Assembly: GCA_935421135.1 (NCBI GenBank)
Contig: OW285196.1
Coordinates: 2,073,501-2,137,500 of the forward strand
DNA length: 64,000 nt
Direction of reading: 5' to 3'
From: Bugulina stolonifera
Lineage: Eukaryota > Bryozoa > Gymnolaemata > Cheilostomatida > Bugulidae
The notes under the pieces were generated by a model. The model was not told the origin of the DNA. It searched no databases and was given only the letters and a program-made list of their open reading frames with translations. Below are positions 1 through 12,088 of the stretch, piece after piece. Numbering within the stretch: position 1 is the stretch's first letter; each line of letters begins with the position of its first letter. A program made the position numbers and the translations under genes.

Positions 1-2683
1 GTGTGCTTTGTGTCCTTCAATTTTGTATTACTGCTGCATTGATTGTAAGAATGAATAGATCTATACTATTTAAAACGACACAACTCCCCTTATCTTTCTT
101 TCACTGTAATAAAAGTACATGTAGTCAAAGAGAAAACAACTTCTTTATTTATTACAAAATGCTGAGCTACAACATTTTACAATTGTATATTTTGTCAAAA
201 GTATATAAACACAAACAACAACAGCATGTAACTGCAACTGTATGAAAACTATAGTAATTCAACAAAACAGCTATGACATTGACATCAACATTAGAGAAGG
301 GAAGGATTTGAAGTTTATTAACAAAATTATAATGAACAAAAGTATTAAACAATAAAATACATGTATTTCCCTTGTCACAACCTACCTGTAGACTTTATTA
401 TATAACACCAGTAATGTTATTTGAACAACAGCTATAAGGAAAAGTTAAAAGGTTGAAGCCTATAAAACATACATACCTGTGTAAAGGAGTTTCACCAATT
501 TATCTAGGATATATACATGTACTACTCACTGGGTTTTCTCTAATATTATTATAATTTTGTTAATTTAAGGAATTTATCTGTGGGAGCTGTCGGGTCTTGC
601 ATCAAATCCATGAAAACACCAGGCCCTGACTGGGGTTTGAACCAATGGTCTCTACAGTGCCTAATCGCCTAGAAAAGTGAACAGAAGACATTGCCACAAC
701 ACCAGTACAGCAATGTTAGAAAAAGACAGCTTCACCAGCGAGCAGTAGATATGAAAAATATCTATTAGGGTATCATTTCTGCAAAATTAAATTCCTCACC
801 AGCTTCCTTTGGATCACTAAACACTGTATTACAAGTATCCTCACCACTTGTGACAACATCTTCCAAAAATGCTAAATGTTTTATAAATTGGCAGAACTAG
901 TAAAAACTGGCCTCAAAGTTAAATCCATGGTCGAATATAACCTTAGCAAGAAATATCAAATCATACTGACAGTAAATTCAATGTAAACTAAAAATATAGT
1001 ATTGCCTAAAAAGACTATTCAGCTACCTAAAATACTCGACAAACTATCATGCATGTAGGTTACTAGGCAGCATGCAAGTACAATAATAGACAGCATGCAA
1101 GTACACTAATATGCGGCATGCAAGTACACTAATAGGCAGCATACAACTTCATTACCTGTGGTCTTTTGTGGACTTCTGAAAGCAATGAATCACCTCAATA
1201 CAACAAAAATAGAGGATACAAACAAAACGATTACTTTAATTGCAGTCAACCAGTGAAACCAGGCTCAATCCAAATACATAGTTTCTACTAGTACCATCTA
1301 GACCAAACAGTGACAGGATTCTTCTTAGCTCTCTGTGAATTCCAATTTGTCATAACCTCACTCTTTGCCTCACTTACTAAACTTGGAAGTAGTTTGCAAT
1401 AGTAGCGCAATACCTATAGCTGTTGAAACTCAATACTATGTGCAAAGACAAATAGTATTCCCACCTATTCTAGAATAAAAATATCAACATGAGATCAAAA
1501 TATTTTATATAAAACAATACAACAATTGCTATATTATTTGCATTAAATATTTGATACAATAATGATCATTAAATATAAATCAATTATCTAATTCCCTGTT
1601 CTATTAAAAACAATTTATTTCTATTTTATATTTTCATTTATTGAATATCGACTCTTGTTCTTGTAACAATCCAGTAAGCAATATTTTTATTTATAGGGCC
1701 TACTTGATGCAGGCGTATTGTTACAACAATCATTATCAAAATAATTTATTTCATATAAAAATTAATGAAAATATAAATAATTATGGTTATCATTATGATA
1801 TGATTAGCATTTGATTATCTAATTCTATTGATTCACTTCTAGTTCTATTATTATTTATAATAATTAATCACTATAAATAATAAATAATTATTTATTTTTT
1901 TACATAATTAATATAATGTTTGATTTATTATTTATATGTTATATTATTGAATACAGATTCTTTTTCTAGTAATAATCTAACAAATACGAATATTTATGTT
2001 ATTGTTATATACAACATCATGGATGATCATATTAGATATTAAATTAATATTTATTTTTAATTTTTGTATTTCATATTTTATTAGCAAAGTAAGAAAAATA
2101 CAACTATCTCCGATATTTATCACTCACTCAAACGTCAAATTCCAGTAGAGTACAACAAATTACTTTTGAGATTTAGGTTTAGAGCTAAAAAACTTTTAAA
2201 TTCAACTGTTTGGCCACTGTCCTCATCAAAAAGTTTTCATGGCTCTGCAAACGCATTCGGAAAGCTGAAAATACTAAAGAAAGTGGAACCCATATTCAAG
2301 TCCTATGAAACCATTGATACAATGACTAACTTTGTTAGTAAAGCAGAAGGATTTATTTGTGTGCAGATCGCTGGTCCAAGCTACTATAAACTTACTTTGA
2401 CATTTCGGGATTGACTTAACACGCTGTTATCAATCAAACGATCGCTAGATTAGAGGGAAATTTTACGATCAGCAGTCACTCAGCAACCAGTAAACCTATT
2501 TCGATTGCGAAAACTGCCGTGTCTTCAGCAAAACTAGTCAATTACCATGAGGGTACACGCCTGCTGACAGTGTACCCACCAAAATTGAGGTGGGTACACG
2601 CCGTATACTCCCGTATAACCACAATTCGAACACTGATTACATGTATATTAGGACTTTCAGTTTCTGTTTCTAGCCAGTAGATT
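1..2683. other. Host non-coding DNA, AT-rich
   Basis: I see no convincing gene. The stretch is AT-rich, extremely so around 1490-2100. Near 600-650 the minus strand has a tRNA-like B box (GGTTCAAACCC) without a foldable tRNA, so it is probably a SINE remnant. At 2530-2640 lies a fragment with the phrase 'gaggtgggtacacgcc' and a CAGTGTTCGAA-type end. The same repeat family recurs near 31609-31905, inside an intron of the MULE protease gene. The open frame at 2166-2414 has no supporting splice sites or recognisable motif. Confidence 0.6.
1062..1148. repeat. Short tandem repeat, about 27-bp unit
   Basis: About three and a half copies of a unit containing 'cagcatgcaagtaca' followed by 'ctaatag' lie head to tail, with point differences between copies. 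It is a small minisatellite in host DNA with no coding meaning. Confidence 0.7.
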
Positions 2684-3027
2684 TTATTTCCTTTTATCAG
2701 CCATTAGCAGAAGTTTGCTGAAGGTTCCCTTGTATGACAATCCACATGCTGGAGGACATCTACTATGGTCCCGCTGTCCTAAGACACCTAAAATGTATCA
2801 ATAAATTGAGCCCATATTAGCTGAGTTTAAGTAGCTGTCGAATAATTAGATTAGAGTTCTCTGACCCCTAATGGATCACTATGTGTGACTTTATGCCAGA
2901 TCTACATGTACATTACAATTATATACATGTGCATGTACAAACAAGCTGTGATACAATACTATGTGTACTTACCCAGAGCCAGGAGGAGAGTGGTGATTAG
3001 TACGAGTAGCCAAGTACACTTCATCAT
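2684..3027 (-). CDS. Small secreted peptide, two exons (49 aa)
   Basis: Exon 1 (3027-2973) encodes a hydrophobic signal peptide that begins MMKCTW and is rich in Leu, then meets a GTAAGT donor. Exon 2 (2778-2684) follows a TTAG acceptor and ends at TAA. The phase-1 join gives 150 nt, that is 49 residues plus stop. The mature part is about 30 residues, basic, with two cysteines spaced CPPAC and a basic C-terminus (DKRK). A TATAAATA lies near 3057-3064, and a possible 3' splice site (TTATTCCAG) just upstream of the start suggests a 5' UTR intron. The signal exon resembles that of the gene at 45142-45405 in sequence, length and intron phase. I recognise no family. The role is unknown; a secreted peptide or defence peptide is possible. 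Confidence 0.5.
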
Positions 3028-6000
3028 GAAGATAACAGAATCTGGAATAAAACAATATTTATACACAATTTTGAGCTGAGAAGTGTAACACTTATTCATA
3101 ACCACACACATTGTTGTACATCTAAACTATTCATGGTTGCAAACTGAATACAAGTACAATTTACGTATGTGTTGAGAGTGTGAGAAGTGCTAGAGAAAAA
3201 CCAACAGTAGTAGCAAAATGATGACATGTGGACATGCACACTAATGTATATTAACTTAAATAGTAGTTTGAAGCTTAGTATGACAGTGTTCGTATACTGA
3301 GTAGGTGCAGAATGTATTTGGTACAATTTTTATTGACTTTAAATCAGTGATCCTAAGGGGTTTGTGTTAGACTATTACGTGTCATTCTAAAGATTGCAAA
3401 AATCTGCCTCTTTTGATATCAACTGTCATCATAGCACTAAAGTTGAAGTTGTATTAGGTCTGTAGAATGTGGACCTCCCAAAAATAAAGTGTGGTCTCAT
3501 ATTTTTCACACATCCCTATTACTACCTACCAGAAATATCAATACAAGCTATAACATACAAAAGTGTACATGTACATGTACTTGCATATGCCTGCATTTTA
3601 CTTTATCTAACAGATACAATAATTGATAATCACATTAATTCATCTACCTTTAATGCATTATTGTTAGGTTAATCTCTAACTAAATAAGTATTTAGGCTGT
3701 CAAATACAGTAAACTACCTACTTGTAGGTGCAACGGACTGCAGGTAATTGTGTTGGAGGAATTCTTGTTTTGCTTGTCTACTTCTGCCGGGTACCAACTG
3801 TGGAATGAGGTATATGGACTGAGAATATTAATTAATATTGATAATACATTTGCTCAGCTTTGCTTAACTTAACACATGCAGTTAGACTGAATACTAAAAT
3901 AGGCACTGATTGGCTAGAGAGTAACTGGATTGTGCAATAGTGGATGTGAAATAATCTCAGCTGTAGATCATATTATCATATTTAGCATTGTAGGCTCATG
4001 TTAGTTCAAACTGTATCTAGCATTACATAGTATCTGTGATTAACATTAGTGTATCCATGGATAATGATAAAATTTTCAATAAACATACACTATACTTGGT
4101 ATTACTAGGATAAATGAACCCATTACCAAGATTACCATATCAATACATGATAATATTGATGCATACATGGGTATAAAGTCAAATTATAGAGGAGCCACAG
4201 CTGCAGTTATTAAAAATTAATGACATTCTTTTACATGTAGTATTGAAAATAATTTGCTTAAATTGAATTTGAACCAGTTAAAGAAGAAACATTGGAATTA
4301 GGGATGAAATATTATGAGTATAATCGTGATAACACAAATTTAATTCATTACCAACATTCTAATCCCTATTCTATGCACAAGCCAGGTGCCTTAGAATTCA
4401 GCTCCCTGCACTAAATCAGCACAATCAACCTTGAAAGGTCACAGGTCGTAGCTGTGCAATGGAATGAAAATAGACCACTCTAAGGAAGAGGCAGATTAGG
4501 AGTACCACAGTCATGTACAGCAATTAGATATTTTCTCCTTCAATCTTAGAAGATATGAGGATAGTCAATACTGTAAACAGTTTGCTGCGTTTGCTAGAGG
4601 GAGTTGTGCACTCTTGGTTACAGTAGCTAGTAAAGAGCTGACAACTTCACCTTAATATCCGATAAATCAATTGAGAATAGCCTATTAATTTATTTATGTT
4701 GCTGCTATGAAGCAAATATAATTATCATCATAACATAGTGTACTGTAGCATTGCATTATGTGTGAGCAGTAGAAGGAAGATCACTAATATTATATTAATA
4801 TAAATACCCCAGTGCAAAGCGAGTGAATTTTTGGTAGATGACTTACATTTTCATTGGAAATAGGGCATAACAACAAGCAGGAAAAAGGTGAACAAAGTGG
4901 GGGCAGAGGTTAGCACTTGTCACTAAAAAATCTGCGGAATTTCTACTCTTAGAGTCAATGCAATAACAATAATAATATACCATTCGGCAGTTTGTAAATG
5001 TTACAGTACTTACTGCTGGTGTCCATCAGTATGCATAGAATCATTGTTTTGGAGTTGTCCACCATTGTTTGACATCGGCCTTAAGGATAACTCACAACAT
5101 AGATCACTGCAGTGGAGGTTGATATTGAGGTTTGCACATTTGGCGAAATGTACTGAACTATACCATTGTTGAACTGGCTGCCTATAACATGAGCTTGCTA
5201 TATGGATGAATACAAGGTGGGCTCAACTCAAACGCGTTTAGCCCTCTCCTGTAAAGTTACAATATAATGAGTTACATTGTTTTTGCAGAAAGTGGCAGTA
5301 TAGGTGTGACATTAGTATGAATAATTCAGACTTCATAAACTAGATAATACATGTAGGCTAGTCTCATGTAGATGTAGGCTAGTCTCATGTAGATTGTAAT
5401 TTGTAGAACTAGACTGCATTACGATATGCTGGTTTCTTCTACTAAGAAGAATAACCATTGATTGGGAGAAGTTATAGTTTACTTTACAAACCAAATGGAA
5501 TATACATGTACATGTATGTTGTCAAAAAATGGCAGAATTCTACAATAAGTAATCTAAAATCCTGTATAATGTACATGTATATTTAGCAGGGAATTGATTT
5601 TTTTCTTTATGTCAAAGCATTGTAATCACTACGGTAGAGGTTGTATAAAAACCAAAGCTGACCTATAATATAACATGTATCTGTAACAGATTCATGTTGT
5701 AATTATTGTGGACTAGCTTTGTTTTTGTCACTAAAATTTTGTCATTTCTCAACGTAACCCTCATGATTCTATATTATCAACATTTTGCAAGTGACCAAGG
5801 TGTCAAAGAGTATAATTATTATGAGAGAGTATCATTTAAAATATTGTAGATAATCTTTATTACTTGCACATGTCTGCACTAGTAAAGCCTCGCCATGATG
5901 ACTTGTGTCAGCCTGCCTGATTCAAACGCAATTCTATGCACCAGTGACCTCACCCGATTATATTGCTATGTCAATAATAGAAGGAAGAATGGTAGTTGTC

Positions 6001-6149
6001 TTCTCTTTTCTCTGTATTTGCATCTTCATGTAGATGGGCTTCAACATTTTCAAATAGCAAGGCGACAATATGGAATAGGACTCGTGTAAAGTAAATTTTA
6101 CTCTTGTTTGTGAATTTTGCAGAATCAAGTGTATAGTCAGCGATAATAA
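3028..6149. other. Host non-coding DNA
   Basis: No supported gene. It contains dispersed TACATGTA palindromes and a 21-bp direct duplication ('gtaggctagtctcatgtaga', twice, around 5353-5394). Short open frames here lack splice signals and family motifs. The 3' end is the insertion site of element A; GGTGAC at 6150-6155 is the left target duplication. Confidence 0.6.
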
Positions 6150-6155
6150 GGTGAC

Positions 6156-7372
6156 AGTAGTATAGTCAGTGCACTTCTAGACAGACACGCACTCATTGAC
6201 CCCTGTTTTCAACCAATCACAAGCCGGTATTTCCGATTTCAACCAATCACAGAAGAGCACAAAAATTTTGCACACGACCTTGCCAAGGTCACCCCAAAAT
6301 CCCCCCTTCTGATTGGTCGAAAAAACATTTGCACACTTGACCCCGAACCCGGCCACGACCCCTTCCCTCCCTCCTTCCCGCCCTCCTCCCCTCCCCCTCC
6401 CCCACCTCCCACTCCTCCCCCACTCCCCGCCACCGCCCTCGTCCCGTCCGCACCACCGCCGCCGCCGCCGCCACCACCGCCCTCACCGCCGCCACCGCCG
6501 CCGCCACCACCGCCCTCACCACCGCCGCCGCCACCGCCGCCACCGCCGCCACCGCCGCCACCGCCGCCACCACCGCCACCGCCGCCACCGCCGCCACCAC
6601 CACCACCGCCGCCGCCACCACCGCCGCCGCCATCACCGTCATCACCGCCACCCCTCCTCCACCGCCGCCCACCCTCCCCCGCAACCCCCACTCACCCGAA
6701 CGACCGATCGTTTGAGGCGGTCAAGCCGCGTCCGCCCACGTTGCGTGCGGCGCCGACCGTACACGTGGAGGCGACGCCAGTGCCCCGTATCCACCGGGCC
6801 AAGTGACTAGGCAGCGGCCCGCCGCTTCTCCTGCGCCCTCCACTCGAAAAGCTTGTGATCTAAGCGAGCGAATTCGGCTGCGCTTCGCCTACAGCTCTCA
6901 TTAGCGATAAGAAGAAGTACTACGGAAGGCTTGGTTTATGATGTGCATTGCATTGTTAATAAAGAAATGTGTAAAGTCTTGGCTATAAATACACTGATGG
7001 GAAGAAGGGTTGGTTCTATGATATACATTGTATTGACAATAAAGAAACGTGTGCATGTGTTAAGTCAGCATATATAATACATTAAATAAACTTTCCACAA
7101 TGGTGACAATAGAATGAATAAAAGATTGTGTACACGTGTTAAAACACAATTGAAAGAATAAAAGACACATATTTAAAAGAGTATGTCATATCTATTATTA
7201 GCAAGAAAGTCTGTGTGCATGTGTTAAGACAGTGTATATTATACATTAGATAAACTTTTCACAATAGTAGCAATAGAATAAATAAAAGGTTGTGTGCATG
7301 TGTTAAGTCAGCATTACGTAATATATTAAATAAACTTTTCACAATAGTAGCAATAGAATAAATAAAAGAGGA
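6156..7372 (+). repeat. Left TIR of element A
   Basis: The outer 0.65 kb is shared with all four TIR copies in the window. It holds two AACCAATCAC motifs and an inverted TGATTGGTCG (CCAAT-box type), then a pyrimidine-rich stretch and a GCC/ACC triplet array (about 6430-6660). The inner part (about 6850-7372) has AT-rich subrepeats with 'aataaataaaag' and 'gtgttaagtcagca', repeated about three times here and more often in the right TIR. Open frames across the triplet array are low-complexity Gly, Ala, Arg or His runs and are not genes. The inner boundary is approximate. Confidence 0.85.
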
Positions 7373-7385
7373 GTTTAGGTACTTA

Positions 7386-8825
7386 TTACTCATCTTCATC
7401 AGAAGTCGTAGGAGCTATAATGTTTACGACTTCGGTCTCAGCATACTCTAATTGATATGCTCCAGCTCCAAACTCTTGACACAGTCTTACCTACAAGATG
7501 ATTTTAGTTTTTTACTCAGACGAATATCACTCAAGGTGGACAAAGCAAGAAATCTATACTTCTTTATGTTGTTGGTCCCTTACCATATCTGCTGATTTGT
7601 AGAGGTGAGCTAGTTGTTGAGGGGTTTCACTTTTGTAGTTACGAACTTCAGAATCAGCTCCCAATCTTAGACATGTATGTAGACATTCGTAGTCTTCATT
7701 CTCTATGGCAATGTGAGATGGGGCGTATCCATCTCCCATTCGCTATAATATCAAACAAGAGAATAGAATTAAACTCCCCATCTAACTTATCAATTCGATC
7801 TACTCTACTTCTATTCCACTGTAATGTATTCACTTACCCTCATATCTAAGTCAGCCCGAGTATTTTTTTTTAGTACCTTTAGTGCCTCTCTATGCTTGCT
7901 GCTATGCGCTGTTTCAACAATGAGGTGGACTACACTCCTTCCATCATGATTGTAGCTCTGTACATTGTCTTGGGGAAGTGATTTGTAAGGAACTCTGAAG
8001 TATGGATGCTTTACTTCTGCTCTGGTCAAACTTGTGGTTAGAGCATGAATAACCTTAGCTCTACCCAGACGTGCAGCAATGTGAAGGGGGGTGTCACCTT
8101 CCAAATAAACATTAGCAATATAGATAAGTACCGGATTGTTACAAGTTTTGCAACACTTTATTTTTTAACAAGCAATGCATGCAAACATTGGTGCTATAAA
8201 ACACTAACCCCAAGCATCGGCTATTGCTCCATCCGCTCCCCTTGTGATGATGAGGCGAATTAGTGAATCCGAACAATAAGACTGTACAGTTAGGTGAAGT
8301 AACGTCTGCCGATTCGCATTCTTTGTATTCAGTTGTTTGTGACTCCTCGCAACAAATACCGCGAGTGCAACGGCTCTCTCATCTCTATCTCGGGCTGCTT
8401 CTAGTACCTCACTACATCATTTAGCATGATATTTGTTTTTCACATAGTTGAGAGGTAGTTATATGGGAAATTTGTCTATCATATTTTATTTTGATCATAA
8501 AAGACAATACGAAACAAAAAAAATAGTTGGAAGTATGTATAACTTACAACTCTTCATCCTTTCCATCTTGCTCCCAAAAGATAGAACGAATTTCTTCTAG
8601 TAACTGTGTGCTAAGCTTATTACGAATATCGGTTAAAGGATCCCATTTCTGCCAGTCTAGAGGTAAGCTTTTTTGGAGAAAGAGCTCAGACACCCCCTCA
8701 AATAAGTCTTTATTCTCATACTTGCTTTGTTCTGTACATCTTTCCACTGTTACCTTCATCAGCTCTTGGTTTATAGGAGTCATTAGCTTGTTGCTATACT
8801 CGCTTGATCCATATCCACTTTCCAT
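7386..8825 (-). CDS. Ankyrin-repeat protein resembling I-kappa-B (five exons, 334 aa)
   Basis: Exons read leftward: 8825-8548, 8411-8209, 8097-7838, 7742-7584 and 7490-7386. All have GT donors and AG acceptors, and the frame is kept throughout (1005 nt including TAA). Ankyrin signatures appear at about residues 129-135 (TLLHLTV), 163-169 (TPLHIAA), 212-222 (DGRSVVHLIVE), 250-260 and 286-293. The repeat layout, with a long insert before the third repeat, resembles I-kappa-B and Rel ankyrin domains. The N-terminus has ESGYGS at residues 2-7, close to the DSGxxS phosphodegron of I-kappa-B, and the C-terminus is acidic (SDEDE). Family knowledge: I-kappa-B holds NF-kappa-B in the cytoplasm, and several DNA viruses carry truncated mimics. 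I infer a host-modulating cargo gene. A generic ankyrin protein remains possible. No exon shows a stop or frameshift. Confidence 0.75.
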
Positions 8826-8911
8826 GCTATTTGTGTGCTAACCTTCTTTAATTTCTATTAAGAACAGACTGGAGCTAGAAAGAGTTAACTAAACTACTGT
8901 TTCCACCTCTC

Positions 8912-8951
8912 TTTATATAGTGAAAAAAAAGATACAAATAAAGCTGATTGG
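8912..8951 (-). promoter_or_regulatory. Promoter of the ankyrin gene: TATA and CCAAT boxes
   Basis: On the minus strand CTATATAAAG (8911-8920) lies about 90 bases upstream of the ankyrin start codon. A CCAAT motif (ATTGG on the plus strand, 8947-8951) lies about 30 bases further up, directly beside the tandem array. The spacing fits a TATA promoter with a short 5' UTR. Confidence 0.6.
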
Positions 8952-8959
8952 CTAACAGC

Positions 8960-10205
8960 ATATACATTGGAGCGCATTGGAAACACATCAGAGTGCATCG
9001 AATCACATCGGGAAAGATCGAAAACACATAGGGAAACATCGAAACACATCGGGAAAGGTCGAAAACACATCGGGGGAGGTCGAAAACACATCGGGACACA
9101 TCGAATCACATCGGGGGAGGTCGAAAACACATCGGGACACATCGAATCACATCGGGGGAAGTCGAAAACACATCGGGACACATCGGGACACATCGAATCA
9201 CATCGGGGGAGGTCGAAAACACATCGGGTCACATCGAATCACATCGGGGGAGGTCGAAAACACATCGAATCACATCGGGGGAGGTCGAAAACACATCGGG
9301 GGAGGTCGAAAACACATCGAATCACATCGGGGGAGGTCGAAAACACATCGGGGGAGGTCGGAAACACATCGGGACACATCGAATCACATCGGGGGAGGTC
9401 GAAAACACATCGGGGGAGGTCGAAAACACATCGGGACACATCGAATCACATCGGGGGAGGTCGAAAACACATCGGGACACATCGGGGGAGGTCGAAAACA
9501 CATCGAATCACATCGGGGGAGGCCGAAAACACATCGAATCACATCGGGGGAGGTCGAAAACACATCGAATCACATCGGGGGAGGTCGAAAACACATTGAA
9601 TCACATCGGGGGAGGTCGAAAACACATCGAATCACATCGGGGGAGGTCGGAAACACATCGGGGGAGGTCGAAAACACATCGGGACACATCGAATCACATC
9701 GGGGGAGGTCGAAAACACATCGAATCACATCGGGGGAGGTCGAAAACACATCGAATCACATCGGGGGAGGTCGAAAACACATCGAATCACATCGGGGGAG
9801 GTCGAAAACACATCGGGACACATCGAATCACATCGGGGGAGGTCAAAAACACATCGGGTTACATCGGGGAAGGTCGAAAACACATCGAGACACATCGAAT
9901 CACATCGGGGGAGGTCGAAAACACATCGGGGAAGGTAAAAAACACATCGGGTTACATCGGGTTACATCGGGTTACATCGGGTCACATCGGGTTACATCGG
10001 GTCACATCGGGGAAGGTCGAAAACACATCGGGACACATCGAATCACATCGGGGGGAGGTCGAAAACACATCGAGACACATCGAATCACATCGGGGGAGGT
10101 CGAAAACACATCGGGGGAGGTCGAAAACACATCGGGTTACATCGGGTTACATCGGGTTACATCGGGTTACATCGGGTTACATCGGGTTACATCGAATCAC
10201 ATCTG
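8960..10205. repeat. Tandem array built on ACATCGGG, between divergent promoters
   Basis: About 1.25 kb of shuffled short units, each starting ACATCG: a 21-base unit (ACATCGGGGGAGGTCGAAAA plus C) and 10-base units (ACATCGAATC, ACATCGGGAC, ACATCGGGTT). The unit order is irregular, unlike a simple satellite. The units contain no stop in several frames, so long open frames on both strands are artefacts. The array lies exactly between the two divergent promoters of element A. Element B has a related array of the same core in the opposite orientation (19257-19881). Enhancer, replication or packaging function is possible but unproven. Confidence 0.85.
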
Positions 10206-10245
10206 GATGCAATAAATCAGACTAAAAAAAGGCAAATCACTTCTG

Positions 10246-10268
10246 ATTGGACAGAGATTTCCATAAAA
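10246..10268 (+). promoter_or_regulatory. Promoter of the rightward gene of element A
   Basis: ATTGG (10246-10250) and a TATA-like CATAAAAG (10262-10269) lie just right of the array, about 110 bases before the start codon at 10378. With the leftward promoter at 8912-8951 this makes a bidirectional control region with the array in the middle. Confidence 0.5.
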
Positions 10269-10377
10269 GCAAGCGTGAGAGAGGATTTTTATCATTACCA
10301 CTCAACCACCTAGTAAAGACTTGCAACTCTGTGGATATTTACTAATTTCTCTGAATAAACATCACTCAACAATTAAT

Positions 10378-12088
10378 ATGGTGAGTAAACTTATTTTAAT
10401 ATGTATTTTAGTATGAATTTACTCATTTGAGTTAACATTGGGACTAATTCTATTTTAGTAGTGATATAATACTCCCTTGGTATGACCAGAGCTTAGAAAC
10501 TTTGTAAGCTTATGTATTAAACTGTTTTGATTCTCAACATGAGAGCAAGTATGTAGAGATCTGATCTGTCTATACTACAATTTGTGTGACCGGAGCTTAG
10601 AAGCTTTATATGTTGTGAGATTTATTTTCAATATGAGTAGTTATACCACTAGTAGTGTAATAAGTATCAAAACAGTTTATTACCACTTGTACTGGCTATA
10701 CTAGTACATCCTAGCTATTTTAATATGTATTTTAATATGAACTTACTCATTTGAGTTAACATTGGGGCTAATTATATTTTAGTAGTGGTATAATTCTCCT
10801 TTGGTATGTCCAGGGCTTAAAAACGTTGTAAGCTTATATATTAAACTGTTTTGATTCTCAACATGAGAGCATGTGTGTAGAGATCTGCTCTGTCTATACC
10901 ACAATCAGTGTGACCAGAGCTTAGAAACTTTATTATAAGTGGTTATACCACTGTAGTGTTTCTTTCTTTAGTAACTATGTTGCATTAGTAGTTCCATCTA
11001 CTTGACTCATGCTTTGGTATATGTTTATTACTCTACATATACTTACAGGCTTCTACATCTAAATATCAAAGAAAGAAATATATAAGAAAAATTAAAACAT
11101 CAAAAAAAGGTATGAAGTATATGATTACGTACGATTCGGAAGACAGAAGACGAATCTCGAGGAAAAGAATCCCATCTCCAGAAATGGTTAGTCTATTATC
11201 TTATTTGTTCACACATGCATTACACCTTCAATCCACTATGGTGTTGGGTTTCTAAGATGTCAAAGGAGATTACTGACATTTCTTCAGAAGTACATGTTAG
11301 TTACACATAATGATGATGTACTTTTTTATACTATAAGCCTCTTACCATGTCTAGAATGTCAAAAGAGACTACTTCCTTTTTAAAACCAGATGTTAATTAG
11401 CCATAGTATGATTTTCTCTAATTCTATAAGTCTCTTACCATGTCTAAGATGTTAAAGATTAGTGATATTTTTATTATAAGTATTGCACTTTCTTTCTTAT
11501 GTATTATTTTTATCAATAAGACACTTTTTTTTCTTTTCTTATGTGAAAAAATATAACATAAATTACAACTGGTTTTCTTATGTTAATGATGTATTTCTCT
11601 TTATGTGAGTAAATAGACAGGCTTTAGTAGACTTGCTTAGTACTTAGAGTGCTAGTTTTTTCATCAAATTCTTCAAAAATCATATATTACAAATAACTAT
11701 GTTAATGTAGTTTGTTAATTAGTCTCTGCACATTTTATTTACATTATAGAATGAAAAAGAAACAGAACTAGGGGGAGAAGAAATTGCGTTATTTGAAGAA
11801 TGTGGGGGAGTAGATTGGTTCGAGATAGGTAAGAATGATCTAGTATCTATTTGTATATTTAGAATCTTTTTTTTTTCTGATTTACAAGTAAGTCATATGT
11901 TCTCTCTCACTTATTCTTGTTACTTTCTTTCTTTTTTAGGACTCAGAGCAAAGCCGATATGTAAGGGGGGTCTAAGATTCTATGTCTTTGTTAGTGATGA
12001 GACAAAAAGAAGACTGGAGATGTCACTAACAAAGCCATTTGAATCGGACGACCCCTGCTTTTTATGCAATAAGAATGTTGGGCACTGA
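10378..12088 (+). CDS. Unknown four-exon gene of element A (122 aa to an in-frame TGA)
   Basis: Exon 1 is only the ATG (10378-10380), followed directly by a GTGAGT donor. Exon 2 is 11049-11186, exon 3 11750-11828 and exon 4 11940-12088. Splice sites and phase agree at every join (369 nt including TGA). The N-terminus is strongly basic (residues 5-40, many Lys and Arg); exon 3 is acidic. The last exon ends with a CFLCNKNVGH segment that looks like half of a zinc-binding site. The TGA is followed in the same frame, without another stop, by 403 further codons (12089-13300), so the real product may be longer. I recognise no family. A nuclear, nucleic-acid-binding role is only suggested by charge. 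Confidence 0.55.

Noticed and set aside
6239..6810. Gly-, Ala- or His/Arg-rich open frames in all four TIRs.
   Set aside because: They come from the GCC triplet array and are open in several frames; nothing marks them as translated.
8960..10205. CRISPR-like array.
   Set aside because: The units are directly joined and have no unique spacers, the DNA is eukaryotic, and there are no cas genes.
8960..10205. NF-kappa-B binding sites in the array (GGGGGAGGTC), which would fit an I-kappa-B cargo gene.
   Set aside because: The motif lacks the YYCC half of the GGGRNNYYCC consensus, so I do not claim it.
8967..10225. Long open frames on both strands across the ACATCGGG array (up to 412 aa).
   Set aside because: The short units happen to lack stops in several frames at once; all frames give the same repetitive peptides. 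No start context or domain supports a protein.
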